From assembly GCA_021298315.1 (NCBI GenBank), contig JAJTFC010000024.1, positions 1 to 39,398 of the forward strand: DNA of 39,398 bases, read 5' to 3'. The notes under the pieces were generated by a model that was given only the letters and a program-made list of their open reading frames with translations, did not search any database and was not told the origin of the DNA. The first letter of the stretch is position 1, and each line of letters opens with the position of its first letter. The position numbers and the translations under genes were made by a program. The DNA is from Planctomycetaceae bacterium. Its GTDB lineage: Bacteria; Planctomycetota; Planctomycetia; Pirellulales; Pirellulaceae. Shown piece after piece: positions 26,701 through 34,207 of the stretch.

Positions 26701-27094
26701 TGTTGCCGTCGGGAAACCAATCGGCAAGCGAATAACCTTCGGAGTGAAAGGTTTTTTGCTGTGGCATGCCTCCTTCGGCGGGCATCACATAAATCTGATT
26801 CGATCCGCTGCGGTTGCTGATAAACGCGATCTGCTTGCCGTTGGGAGAGAATCTGGGCTGACTATCAATGGCCGGATGGTTCGTCAGTCGCTTAATCTCA
26901 CCGGTTTGGTCGATAGCGGTCGACCAGAGTTCGTTGGCCCAGCGAAACACCAGGACTTGTCCGTCGGGAGAGAGTGCAAAATCGCTGGCCATTCGGATTT
27001 CGATGGGGTCTTGAGCACGTCCATCCACCGAGGCGTTCAGCCAAACGGAAGCTGCCAGAGTGATCAGCGTAAAAGTACGTAGTATGAACTTCAT
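23705..27094 (-). CDS. Exported tricorn-like S41 peptidase
   Basis: 1129 residues. The signal peptide is at 1-28 (FTLITLAASVWLNASVDGRA). Two beta-propeller regions of TolB/WD40-like type follow, with repeated motifs such as FSPNGKQIAFISNRSG, FSNDGKSLWFTRKENG and FSPDGKILAFTGRRS. A Lys/Glu/Pro/Ala low-complexity linker (about residues 555-625) interrupts the second propeller region. After it come a tricorn-type core region (EIWYDPAMGNRNWEQVRRKY), a PDZ domain (GLKVRDVLPESPSDKV to the VVQRA region) and the S41 catalytic domain with VIDVRDNGGGSTTDH and NQNSYSNAEIF, where Ser1020 is the likely nucleophile. Tricorn homologues degrade peptides; this one is probably periplasmic. The gene is single and minus-strand, convergent with the propeller gene. 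Confidence 0.92.
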   Translation of the reverse strand: MKFILRTFTLITLAASVWLNASVDGRAQDPIEIRMASDFALSPDGQVLVFRWANELWSTAIDQTGEIKRLTNHPAIDSQPRFSPNGKQIAFISNRSGSNQIYVMPAEGGMPQQKTFHSEGYSLADWFPDGNSVLATASRDHFWRGSARMMQIDLTKRSAEKVLLDDAAANPKLSNDGKKILFTREGERWWRKGYRGERSAQIWMLDLQSGATNELLHEQVECLWPLWMPGGKGFYFAKGTDHGLDLWRYRFASEDQPARQRKVWGFQDDSIAEPTISRNGTTIVFRHLFDTYVLRPGKDDQPTKLDLKVAADTDLPEDLQRAVVNRADQVAFTDDGLEIAFTLNGDLWLMDTELKEPIQVTRTEGYEESPIFSNDGKSLWFTRKENGQVDLWKVEPKEPTKYWWQQKEFVETRMTESAGSKGNLRFTPNGKHLLFTEGRGNLVAMSLDTKEITRLVESFSESSFSISPDSRWIAYDSQDNDFNSEIWIMPLDKHAPPVNVSRHPDNDQSPVFSPDGKILAFTGRRSKEESDIYYVYLQEEYDDESSRDRTIEKAIETMKKKRPKPAVAEPKTETGSQDTKNTENKNPENKPAEPKPADAKASEEKSKSEKASDTEAKLVRIDFDKIHQRLRRINLQDTRETNLIFSPDGKKLAFSASVEGKSGWYSVEFPDKLTPKLMSSTVLSDARWTKSSGSIMGLSKGTPTKLENGEKETSFGFSVTHDRSRSGRFREGFNAAWLAMNEIWYDPAMGNRNWEQVRRKYIDAASRAFDERGLGEVIELMLGELNGSHLGFTPSMGSASEPETPRKREHPTAHLGARFDPAYLGPGLKVRDVLPESPSDKVKSRLKAGDIILSIDGTRVDPSMDLTQVLNGPLDRDIQLVVQRAKEDASEELNLMLRPIPYGRLRPLLYEQWLETNRQMVEKLSDGKLGYLHIQAMDESSFLEFEQQLYNVGYGKEGLVIDVRDNGGGSTTDHLLTSLTQPKHAITVPRGGGTGYPHDRMIYATWSKPIVVLCNQNSYSNAEIFSHAIKVLGRGKLVGVQTAGGVVSTGVARINDIGVLRAPFRGWFSIRDGKDMELHGAEPDFIVWPAPGELPSGIDKQLEKGVEVLLEEVKQVPALPKPKYATGHE

Positions 27095-27115
27095 GATGAC
27101 GGGTAACTTACGAGG

Positions 27116-27919
27116 CTAGGAAAAACACTGAGGTAGAAATTCGGAAAGCTGCTGATTGAATTGATCGGGCTGTTCTACATTTGGCACATGTCCACAAGAC
27201 TCCAGAAACACAATTTTGGAACCGAGGATGCTCGATTGAAAATTCAGTCCGACTTCGGGTGGGGTAATTTGATCGTTCCTACCCCAAACAATGAGGGTTG
27301 GAGTTTTGATTTGATCGAGTTCTTGCTGAACATTCCGATCTCGTGTTGCTCTGGAAATTCGCAGGATGAAACGAGTGTAATTTCGATCGCTCATGGTTTC
27401 AAACCAGTCTTCGACGAGATCATCGGTCACCAGAGCTTGGTCGTAAAAAATTCCTCCGATCACGCTCCGAACGAACTCACGAGTAGCTTTAGGTTTGTTT
27501 CCATCGGTCAGGCTTCTTTCCTGAAGGCCTGCGGAGCCGGCAAGTACTAGGCCACAGACTCGATCTGGAAATTTCAGTGCGTAATCAATCGAGAGCAACC
27601 CGCCGAGGGAATTTCCCACGAGTACAAACGGACTATCCACCTTGGCAGCCGCAATGGATCGATCGACCACCTCGGTCAACTCACCAATGGTTTGCACCCC
27701 TTGATTTCGCCGATCTCCTTTTTGGTCCAAGGGTAATTGGATTGCGATCGAGCGATAATCGTTGGCAAGGTGTTCCATGGTTCCGGTCCAGTGGGCGGTC
27801 GAACCAAAGAGACCGTGCAGGAACACCACAGTCCTTGAGCCTCGACCGGTTTGCACAAAACTTCCTTCGGTCGGTGAGGTGGCGGAAGCGGATTTGTGTG
27901 GAAAAAGACTGAATCGCAT
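27116..27919 (-). CDS. Alpha/beta hydrolase
   Basis: 267 residues from the ATG at 27919. The frame is open further upstream to 28102, but that part would overlap the terminator and stop codon of the next minus-strand gene and has no family character. The fold motifs are clear: VVFLHGLFGSTAHW (oxyanion hole region), the nucleophile elbow GNSLGGL, the acid in VWGRNDQITPPEVG, and the catalytic His in ESCGHVPNVEQPDQF. It belongs to the broad carboxylesterase/C-C hydrolase group (MhpC/BphD-like in sequence style); the substrate is unknown. Its stop is 21 nt upstream (in its own direction) of the tricorn-like start, so the two may be co-transcribed. Confidence 0.88.
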   Translation of the reverse strand: MRFSLFPHKSASATSPTEGSFVQTGRGSRTVVFLHGLFGSTAHWTGTMEHLANDYRSIAIQLPLDQKGDRRNQGVQTIGELTEVVDRSIAAAKVDSPFVLVGNSLGGLLSIDYALKFPDRVCGLVLAGSAGLQERSLTDGNKPKATREFVRSVIGGIFYDQALVTDDLVEDWFETMSDRNYTRFILRISRATRDRNVQQELDQIKTPTLIVWGRNDQITPPEVGLNFQSSILGSKIVFLESCGHVPNVEQPDQFNQQLSEFLPQCFS

Positions 27920-27968
27920 CGCACGTAAGTAGGTTGAGTGGGAGGTAGGGGATTGCAAAAGAGGGCAC

Positions 27969-28002
27969 AAAAAAAGCGATCCCCTTTCGAAGACCGCTTT
28001 TT
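27969..28002 (-). terminator. Intrinsic terminator of the Cys/Ala/Pro-rich protein gene
   Basis: On the minus strand GCGGTCTTC pairs with GGGGATCGC, including G-T wobbles, around a GAAA tetraloop. The stem is flanked by five A and a run of seven T. It begins 72 nt after the stop of the 28074-28727 gene and before the hydrolase start, which separates the two transcripts. Confidence 0.75.
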
Positions 28003-28073
28003 GAGGTTCCATCTTTACCGATCGATCATGACATAAGTCAAAATCTGCACGGATCGGTGTCTGAACTTGGGAT

Positions 28074-28727
28074 TTAGTTGCAACCGCAAGCTGGAGCGGC
28101 AACTGGAGCAGCTACAGCCACAGGTGCTGGAGCGGCATCGCAGCAGCTCGATGCGGCAGGAGCGCTGCAGCTAGCACGACGGCTCTTGGCCTTGGCCATC
28201 AGACCCGAAAGCAACTTCGGACGTGCTGGCTTGGCACATGGATCGGCGTCGCAGCAGCTAGAAGCTGGTTCTGCGCATGGTGCAGGTGCTGGAGCCGCAC
28301 AAGGAGCTGGTGCTGGAGCAGCACAAGGAGCTGGAGCTGGAGCAGCATCGCAGCAAGCCGCTGGAGCGGCGTTACCACTGCAGGACTTCTTGCGAGCGTG
28401 CAAGCGAGCCAAGAGACCTTCTCGCTTGGCAGCAGGAGCACATCCGGTGTCGCATGCAGGAGCTGGTGCTGGTGCTGGTGCACAAGCAGCGGCTGCAGAG
28501 GCGCTGCAAGAGGCCTTACGAGCGTGCAAGCGGGTCAAGAGACCTTCTCGCTTGGCGGCAGGAGCACATCCAGCATCGCATGCAGGGGCTGGAGCTGGTG
28601 CTGGTGCACAGCAGGAAGCGGCCGCACCGCTGCAATCTTTGTTGCGGCCAAAAATACCAGCCGATGCGCTGGTGGAAGTAGCAATCGAACATCCAACGAT
28701 CGCCAAGGCAATAATCAATCGACGCAT
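28074..28727 (-). CDS. Exported Cys/Ala/Pro-rich repeat protein
   Basis: 217 residues from the ATG at 28727, which is preceded by GGAG at good spacing; the longer frame upstream has no supporting ribosome site. The signal peptide is about 1-23 (RRLIIALAIVGCSIATSTSASA); cleavage after SASA is likely, though IVGC also fits a lipobox. The mature part has about 23 cysteines and alternates two module types: Cys/Ala/Pro blocks (such as APAPAPACDTGCAPA and repeated CAAPAPAP) and short basic amphipathic blocks (KREGLLTRLHARKASC, KREGLLARLHARKKSC and the related LLSGLMAKAKSRRASC). No enzyme motif is visible. A disulfide-linked envelope protein or metal-binding protein is possible; neither is shown. 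It has its own terminator. Confidence 0.8.
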   Translation of the reverse strand: MRRLIIALAIVGCSIATSTSASAGIFGRNKDCSGAAASCCAPAPAPAPACDAGCAPAAKREGLLTRLHARKASCSASAAAACAPAPAPAPACDTGCAPAAKREGLLARLHARKKSCSGNAAPAACCDAAPAPAPCAAPAPAPCAAPAPAPCAEPASSCCDADPCAKPARPKLLSGLMAKAKSRRASCSAPAASSCCDAAPAPVAVAAPVAAPACGCN

Positions 28728-29114
28728 TTTACATCTCCAAAAAACAAAAAGGGTATACCACGACCAGCGCCACTGACTCCCTGGCAACGCGCTCGATTCT
28801 GAGCTGTGCCGATCGATTACAACCAAGGCAAACGATGTCGACGCATATTCCATTACACACAAGGTTCCACATAACTTTGTTAAAGCGAACCTAAGTGGCA
28901 AAGTTTACCCAATAGTCTCTCCTTGCCACGCCCTATTTTACCTAGAGCGCCGATTTTAACGCCTGTTTTGTCGCAAAACCCCTCTTTTTGGGGGTCGCAG
29001 GTCTCGTTTCAAGCCTTAGTTGGAGCATGTTTTGCCAGTTTTTGATCAAAACAGTATGCTTAAGGAAGCGTCCTGAGCCCGATCAGCATTTTTTTGGTAG
29101 ATACAGTCTTCCCC
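28728..29114. other. Divergent intergenic region without a gene
   Basis: These 387 nt separate the minus-strand Cys/Ala/Pro gene from the plus-strand aldolase gene and should contain both promoters; I see no convincing -35/-10 pair. A small ACCCC/GGGGT hairpin with a T-rich loop lies at 28979-28996. Open frames here are short and lack family features. Confidence 0.5.
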
Positions 29115-30053
29115 ATGATTCCGATTCCACCCGTCAAGTATCGCCGCAAGCCCGAGGGAATTTCTGCGGTTTACCTCCCGTGGAAACCGGTCGGTCGGAT
29201 CGATTTTGATTCCTATCAACATGGACTTGAGCGCACCTGGGCCTGTGGCTTGATTCCAGCGATCAACATGGACACTGGCTTTGCGAATCTCCTAACGCTC
29301 GACCAGCGTCGTGAGATTTTGCGATTGGTTGCAAGTTTAGCTTCAGGGCGTGCATTTGTGGCTGGTGCGTTCGTCGAGGATTTGCCCGGCGACATGGTGT
29401 CCAACTATCAAGCACAGGTCACCGAGATTCGTTCGCTAGGTGGCACACCGATTGTCTTTCAATGCACGGGGTTGATCCAGCAAAGTTCCGAGCAGATCGC
29501 TAGGACTTATGCTAAAATTGGAAGTACGGTCGATAAATTCCTTGGCTTTGAACTCGGAAAGATGTTCGCTCCCTTTGGAAGCATCTATTCGATCGAGACC
29601 TTTCGCAAACTCATGGAGATTCCATCGCTTGTGGGCCTCAAGCATTCCTCGCTATCGCGCCCGATGGAATGGGAGCGACTTGCCCTCAAAGACAAAGATC
29701 GACCAGAATTTCGCGTTTACACTGGGAACGATCTTGCGATCGACATGATCCAGTGGGGGAGCGACTACTTGCTAGGTCTTTCCGCGTTTTATCCGGAGGC
29801 TTTCGCTAAACGCGACGACTATTGGCAAAGCGGAGATGCGAGGTTCTTTGAACTCAACGATGCCTTGCAACTACTTGGCGGTTTTGCTTTTCGTCCACCG
29901 GTACCTGCGTATAAACACAACGCTGCGATGGTCTTGGCAATCAGGGGTGTGATCGAATCGGACGCTATACCCCCGAATGCTCCTGGTCGCGTGTCTGGGG
30001 ACCGAGAGTTTTTGAAGATTTTGATCGATCGAATCGATGCGTTGATGGCATGA
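29115..30053 (+). CDS. Dihydrodipicolinate synthase-like class I aldolase
   Basis: 312 residues from the ATG at 29115 (a TTG at 29094 would add seven residues; neither has a strong ribosome site). It is a TIM-barrel aldolase of the DapA/NAL family. The Schiff-base Lys is visible in LVGLKHSSLS, followed by the typical FRVYTGNDLA strand. The usual GTTGE motif is replaced by MDTGFANLLTLDQR, so it is not a canonical DapA and may use another 2-oxo acid. The barrel start YLPWKPVGRIDFDSYQHGL matches the family's opening strand and helix. The stop overlaps the SpoU gene start (ATGA), so the two are translationally coupled, although no functional link is obvious. Cytoplasmic. Confidence 0.85.
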   Translation: MIPIPPVKYRRKPEGISAVYLPWKPVGRIDFDSYQHGLERTWACGLIPAINMDTGFANLLTLDQRREILRLVASLASGRAFVAGAFVEDLPGDMVSNYQAQVTEIRSLGGTPIVFQCTGLIQQSSEQIARTYAKIGSTVDKFLGFELGKMFAPFGSIYSIETFRKLMEIPSLVGLKHSSLSRPMEWERLALKDKDRPEFRVYTGNDLAIDMIQWGSDYLLGLSAFYPEAFAKRDDYWQSGDARFFELNDALQLLGGFAFRPPVPAYKHNAAMVLAIRGVIESDAIPPNAPGRVSGDREFLKILIDRIDALMA

Positions 30054-30562
30054 ATCGCTTTGAACATATACGACACAAACCTCCAACGGCCTTAGAGACG
30101 CCGCGAGCCATGATCCTGGCGCTTGCTCCCATGAGAAGCAACGTCAATTTGAGTAGGATTGTCAGGCTTTGTGGCTGCGTTGGGATCACCAAAATCATCC
30201 ATTGCGGGCAAGGAAAAGTGGACCGAGAAATCGCCCGAGATGCTGCAGACTTTGTCGAAGTCCTGCAGCGCCGAAGTTTGCTCCCTATCTTGAAACAACT
30301 TCGAGAGGAAGGTTATCGCATGGCCGGCCTTGAACAGACGACCAACTCAACCTGTCTATACGAGTACAAGTTTGCCGAGCGCACAGCACTTATCGTCGGT
30401 GCCGAAAGAGAAGGCCTATCGCAGGACGAACTCAATCAACTGGATGATGTGATCGAGATTCCGGTTTACGGTCGGCCTTATAGCTACAACGTCGCGACGG
30501 CCACAACGATGGCCGTCTACGAGTACTGCAAACAATTTCCTGGTTATTCGCCTGCCCAATAA
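30050..30562 (+). CDS. SpoU/TrmH-family RNA methyltransferase
   Basis: 170 residues with the knotted SPOUT fold, methylating a ribose 2'-OH in tRNA or rRNA using S-adenosylmethionine. Motif 1 resembles APMRSNVNLSRIVRLCGC, motif 2 is LIVGAEREGLSQDEL and motif 3 is IEIPVYGRPYSYNVATATT, where Asn and the following small residues bind the cofactor in the knot. It has only the catalytic domain, with no N-terminal substrate-binding domain, as in TrmL/TrmH-type short members. The start overlaps the preceding aldolase gene by 4 nt. The end overlaps the convergent Dabb gene by 19 nt. The target nucleotide cannot be deduced. Confidence 0.88.
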   Translation: MNRFEHIRHKPPTALETPRAMILALAPMRSNVNLSRIVRLCGCVGITKIIHCGQGKVDREIARDAADFVEVLQRRSLLPILKQLREEGYRMAGLEQTTNSTCLYEYKFAERTALIVGAEREGLSQDELNQLDDVIEIPVYGRPYSYNVATATTMAVYEYCKQFPGYSPAQ

Positions 30563-30957
30563 TCGATGACCATCACCTTGTCCAGGTGAGGCTTGAGCAC
30601 ATCGACAAACGCCTTGTGAGCTGGATGCGGCAGGTAAGCATCTCGATCCTTTTCGGATTTGAAAGTGACCAGGAAGCAATGGGTAAATCCGTCGTTTAGA
30701 CCTTCCGGGCTGTTGTTTGTTCCAAATTCGAAGGAAGCGATCTCGGGAATCTTAGCCTTTAGCCCTCGAAAACCATCGACAACTTTTTGCACATCTGCAG
30801 CAGAACTTGTTTCCTTGAATTTGAAATTCACCACATGGCGTAGCATGGTTTTTTTGTCTCCTTGATTGTTTGATTCCGCTCGATCGCTCGAAGCGATCAT
30901 CAACACCAGTGCCAAACATGCGAGCAGCAAACCACCAAAAACTTTTGTCTTGGTCAT
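30544..30957 (-). CDS. Exported Dabb (stress-responsive A/B barrel) domain protein
   Basis: 137 residues. A signal peptide covers about 1-24 (KVFGGLLLACLALVLMIASS). The mature domain starts at about residue 34 with the typical MLRHVVNFKFKETSSAADVQ and continues with GFTHCFLVTFKSEKDRDAYL and the HPAHKAFVDVLKPHLDKVMV helix, all characteristic of the Dabb ferredoxin-like dimeric fold. Plant homologues are stress-induced; bacterial ones are mostly uncharacterised. Exported versions are common in planctomycetes. It converges with the SpoU gene with a 19-nt overlap of coding ends. The function here is unknown. Confidence 0.88.
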   Translation of the reverse strand: MTKTKVFGGLLLACLALVLMIASSDRAESNNQGDKKTMLRHVVNFKFKETSSAADVQKVVDGFRGLKAKIPEIASFEFGTNNSPEGLNDGFTHCFLVTFKSEKDRDAYLPHPAHKAFVDVLKPHLDKVMVIDYWAGE

Positions 30958-31041
30958 CTTATTTATTCCAAAAGGTTACAACAGAAAACAGATACACATT
31001 GGGCTTTCGCAACGAGCCAATCCATGAGCCAAGCGACGGGA

Positions 31042-31488
31042 TTAAGGCTTTGTCAGTTGCAGATCGATGGTGTTGCTGCCTTCGTTGACCATGTGCTCTG
31101 CACCGTTGCCCTTGGCATTGGGAGGAACAATGTCAGCCGGATCGATCAGTCCCTCAATGGGACCTTTGCCCTTGCTACTGGCGGCCATCTTTTCCATCTC
31201 TTCAGAACTGCGGGAGAACGTCACTTCTTTGACGGCCGCGACATTCACAAAGTTCTTTCCTGGTGTCACCCCGTTGGCCAAATACTTGCCGTTTTCGATA
31301 TTGCAGCCTACGACCGAACCTTTTCCGTCCACAGGCGTGAAGGTGATCATGCCCTTTTGGATCGGAGCACCGTCGTAACTGACACTACCTTGTATCGAAG
31401 CGGTCGAGGATCCACAACCGACAAGGGAGCAAACCGAACAAAGGGCTAGGAATAGAAAAACGCTCAGGTGTTTGGGTGATTGTTTCAC
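31042..31488 (-). CDS. Small lipoprotein downstream of a DUF1559 gene
   Basis: 148 residues starting with GTG at 31488. The lipoprotein signal has a basic lead, a hydrophobic core (LSVFLFLALCSVCS) and the lipobox LVGC, so acylation at about Cys25 is expected. The mature part is a single beta-sandwich domain of the transthyretin/carboxypeptidase-regulatory type: ASIQGSVSYDGAPIQKGMI, VGCNIENGKYLANGVTPGK, and a closing strand HMVNEGSNTIDLQLTKP. A gene of this type next to a DUF1559 gene is a recurring planctomycete pair. It starts 18 nt after the DUF1559 stop and is probably co-transcribed. Localisation is the outer membrane or periplasmic face; the function is unknown. Confidence 0.86.
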   Translation of the reverse strand: MKQSPKHLSVFLFLALCSVCSLVGCGSSTASIQGSVSYDGAPIQKGMITFTPVDGKGSVVGCNIENGKYLANGVTPGKNFVNVAAVKEVTFSRSSEEMEKMAASSKGKGPIEGLIDPADIVPPNAKGNGAEHMVNEGSNTIDLQLTKP

Positions 31489-31506
31489 TGGAGGCTCTTT
31501 TGGCGA

Positions 31507-32544
31507 CTATTCGAGGATCACTTTTTCGTTATTGCTGGCGGTGGCCAAGCCACGCCAGACAGCCAAATCGATACTGTTGGTCACGAAATGAGTACTTCCG
31601 TCGGCCATCGATACGGCGACACCGCTACCGTGAAGGCTACGGGCGGCGGCATGGGCAAGCTGACCTGAACGGGTCCACCAAGCAATCCCGCCAAGACTCA
31701 AACAAGGTGCTTTGTAACGTGAATCGCTTTGATCTTGGGGGCACGGTCCAAGAATCCGATCCGGAGCCGTCGAGTTCGGTGTCAAGGTGGCTGAGAACAA
31801 AGCTCCACCCATGTTGCCATAGTGAATCTCACCCATCGCTCCGCCCCACCATGTCACATTGGCCATCAAGCCCTCGCTGAGCATGATCGTGTTGGAGAGA
31901 CCATCGGTGCAATCCCTGGCTTTGCTGTAGATTGTCTTTACCCTGGAGTTGGTGTCGAAACTCTGATTGGGCATCACGCTAAAGAACCCCGGACCCCATG
32001 GCCCAGCAGAACTATCCGTTGGAGTTCCATACATATCCCCAGGGCCAACACATCCACGGTAGTTTCCGCGATAAAACCCATAGGCTCGCGTCTCCATCTC
32101 ATTCTCAGGCTGCTTCGCATCGCTTGGGCACAGAAAAATCGTTACTCTGTTTTGACGAGCTTCTCGAAGTTTCGGATCATCTCCAATGAGGGAGTTCGGA
32201 CCTGGATAAGTCGTCGCGTAGGGCTGAGCGCCTAGGGTGTACAAGAGGTTGTACATCATCGGCTGTTCGATCTGTGGCAAGATATTGGATGTCCAAGTGT
32301 AGGAATCCCAAATATCGTACTTGCGGCAGTAAGGGTACTTGCCATAAAGGCTCTCAAAGTTTGTGCAACCGAGAGCCAACTGACGAATATGGCTCATGCA
32401 CTGCGATCTGCGGGCAGCCTCGCGGGCAGCTTGCACGGCAGGCAAAAGCAAACTGATCAAGACCCCGATAATGGCGATCACAACCAACAATTCAACCAGT
32501 GTAAAACCGTTTGGTAAGTTTCGCTTGCTTTTTTTCACCGTCAT
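31507..32544 (-). CDS. DUF1559 type IV pilin-like protein
   Basis: 345 residues from the ATG at 32544, which has a GGAG site just upstream; the frame extends 14 codons further but lacks support. The N-terminus is a class III prepilin signal: short basic leader, then [20 protein letters not shown] with cleavage expected after Gly and Glu at mature position 5. The DUF1559 region follows with [17 protein letters not shown], and the late motif [16 protein letters not shown] (H-X9-DG type end). Planctomycetes carry many copies of this family, thought to form pseudopilin-like envelope structures; the cargo or partner is unknown. It is paired with the small lipoprotein downstream. Confidence 0.94.
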   Translation of the reverse strand: MTVKKSKRNLPNGFTLVELLVVIAIIGVLISLLLPAVQAAREAARRSQCMSHIRQLALGCTNFESLYGKYPYCRKYDIWDSYTWTSNILPQIEQPMMYNLLYTLGAQPYATTYPGPNSLIGDDPKLREARQNRVTIFLCPSDAKQPENEMETRAYGFYRGNYRGCVGPGDMYGTPTDSSAGPWGPGFFSVMPNQSFDTNSRVKTIYSKARDCTDGLSNTIMLSEGLMANVTWWGGAMGEIHYGNMGGALFSATLTPNSTAPDRILGPCPQDQSDSRYKAPCLSLGGIAWWTRSGQLAHAAARSLHGSGVAVSMADGSTHFVTNSIDLAVWRGLATASNNEKVILE

Positions 32545-32770
32545 TCGTCTCCATGAGGGCGCCTCGAAAAACGCTTCGGATCCCAAATCCGACTACCCGA
32601 ACAAAACCACGCGGTTTGCTCAAGAGCCGCACGCCAGGGTTCCAACCCAGTTAAAGGATAGCCGAAAACGGGTTAAAGTCTCGACGGCACCTTGTACTAT
32701 CCGAGTAAAGATGCCGGAAAACCTCTCAAAATTCCCCAAGAAATTCGGAAATCTCGGTTGTTTCGACGAC

Positions 32771-34138
32771 CTAACCGATCAAATCCTTAATCACCCGCCC
32801 CTTGGTCTCGGTAAGCCTGAAATCTCGACCTGCGTACGGGTAAGTCAATTGCTCGTGATCCAATCCCAAAAGCGCTAGCAGAGTGGCATGAAAGTCGACG
32901 ATTGGGACTGGGTTTTCCGTAGCCTCCACGCCAAACTCACCACTTGTGCCATACTGCTTTCCAGACGCGACGCCGCCACCGGCCATCCACAGACTGAAGG
33001 CCTTGTGATTGTGATCCCGACCATCACGACCTTGGGCATATGGTGTTCGTCCAAATTCACCTGACCAAACGATGAGGGTTTCCTCGAGCAATCCTCGTTG
33101 CTTTAGATCTGTGATCAAGCCGTACATCGGCTGATCAATCGCGGATGTATTGGTCGTCAAGTTTTGTTGCAACGACGCGTGATGATCCCACGACCCTTGA
33201 GTGATCTCGACAAATCGCACTCCGGCTTCAATCATCCGACGAGCTACTAAGCACTTGCTTCCAAAGCCCTTGCTCTCTTTTCGATCCAATCCATAAAGCC
33301 GCTTGGTCTCTTCGCTTTCAGCCTTGATATCGAGCACCTTAGGCAACTCCGACTGCATCCTATGGGCCATTTCATAAGAGCGAATCACACCCTCGATTTC
33401 CTGATCCGCAGGATCGTTTTGGAGCTTCTTCTGATTCATTCCTTGAATAAAGTCCAGCTCCCTTCGCTGCCGCTGGCTCCCGACCAATGGGGCCAAGTTG
33501 GCGATCTGGGTCTCGTCAACTTCTCGATTGCCGTTGCCCAACCGCATCCCTTGATAGTAAGCCGGTAGAAACGCGTTCCCATAGTTTTGCGCACTGCCCG
33601 TGGCCCCTATGCTGATGAACCCAGGAATGCTCTCGCTCTCGGCGCCCAAGCCATAGAGGACCCAGGACCCAACGCTAGGCCTTACGAATTGACTTGTCCC
33701 TGTGTGCATTCGTATGGTCGCTTGCGCGTGCGCAGGCACATCGGTTTGCATCGAGTTGACGATCAGCATATCGTCGGCTGCTTTGCTCAACTCTGGGAAC
33801 AAGTCCGAGATCCAAAGACCGCTTTGTCCGCGTTGCTGGAACTTCCAAGGCGACTTCATCCACTTGCTACCAGGCCTCGGGCCTGTCTGGCCATCTGCCT
33901 TAGCCAATTCAGGCTTGTAATCGAACGTATCGACATGGGACGGCCCACCCTTCATGTACAAAAAGATCACTCGCTTGGCCTTGGCGCTAAAATGCGCCCC
34001 CGGCGATTTACCATTGGTTCCGCCGTAGCCTTGCTTTGCCATCAGAGCCGATAGCGCAAGCCATCCAAATCCACAAGCCGTATTCTGCAGGACACTACGC
34101 CTGTTGTGCAAAGTCATACTGTTTCGGCAAAGATTCAT
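32771..34138 (-). CDS. DUF1501 (sulfatase-like) exported protein
   Basis: 455 residues from the ATG at 34138, preceded by GAGG at 9 nt; a Met seven codons later is the alternative. The twin-Arg leader NRRSVLQNTACGFGWLALSA suggests Tat export. DUF1501 features in order are KRVIFLYMKGGPSHVDTFDYKP, the GQSGLWISDLFPELSKAADDM region, GSWVLYGLGAESESIPGFIS, RRMIEAGVRFVEITQGSWDHH and TLIVWSGEFGRTPYAQGRDGRDHN, and the end VVDFHATLLALLG is close to the typical form. The fold belongs to the alkaline-phosphatase/sulfatase superfamily. It lies 69 nt downstream of the PSCyt1 gene and forms the standard planctomycete pair with it. The substrate is unknown, though polysaccharide or sulfate-ester processing is often suggested. 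Confidence 0.93.
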   Translation of the reverse strand: MNLCRNSMTLHNRRSVLQNTACGFGWLALSALMAKQGYGGTNGKSPGAHFSAKAKRVIFLYMKGGPSHVDTFDYKPELAKADGQTGPRPGSKWMKSPWKFQQRGQSGLWISDLFPELSKAADDMLIVNSMQTDVPAHAQATIRMHTGTSQFVRPSVGSWVLYGLGAESESIPGFISIGATGSAQNYGNAFLPAYYQGMRLGNGNREVDETQIANLAPLVGSQRQRRELDFIQGMNQKKLQNDPADQEIEGVIRSYEMAHRMQSELPKVLDIKAESEETKRLYGLDRKESKGFGSKCLVARRMIEAGVRFVEITQGSWDHHASLQQNLTTNTSAIDQPMYGLITDLKQRGLLEETLIVWSGEFGRTPYAQGRDGRDHNHKAFSLWMAGGGVASGKQYGTSGEFGVEATENPVPIVDFHATLLALLGLDHEQLTYPYAGRDFRLTETKGRVIKDLIG

Positions 34139-34207
34139 TGGGGTGTTCCTCGAAAATTGTTGGCCCTTCAGGGGTCGTATCTTGTTACGGATCAATCGGT
34201 TCGGACA

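Noticed and set aside
27920..28102. N-terminal extension of the alpha/beta hydrolase
   Set aside because: It would read through the terminator and the stop of the neighbouring gene, and the residues do not resemble the family.
28078..28776. Long Ala/Gly-rich plus-strand frame opposite the Cys/Ala/Pro protein
   Set aside because: It is the mirror of a repetitive GC-rich coding sequence, has no ribosome site or signal, and the minus-strand frame has a signal peptide, GGAG site and terminator.
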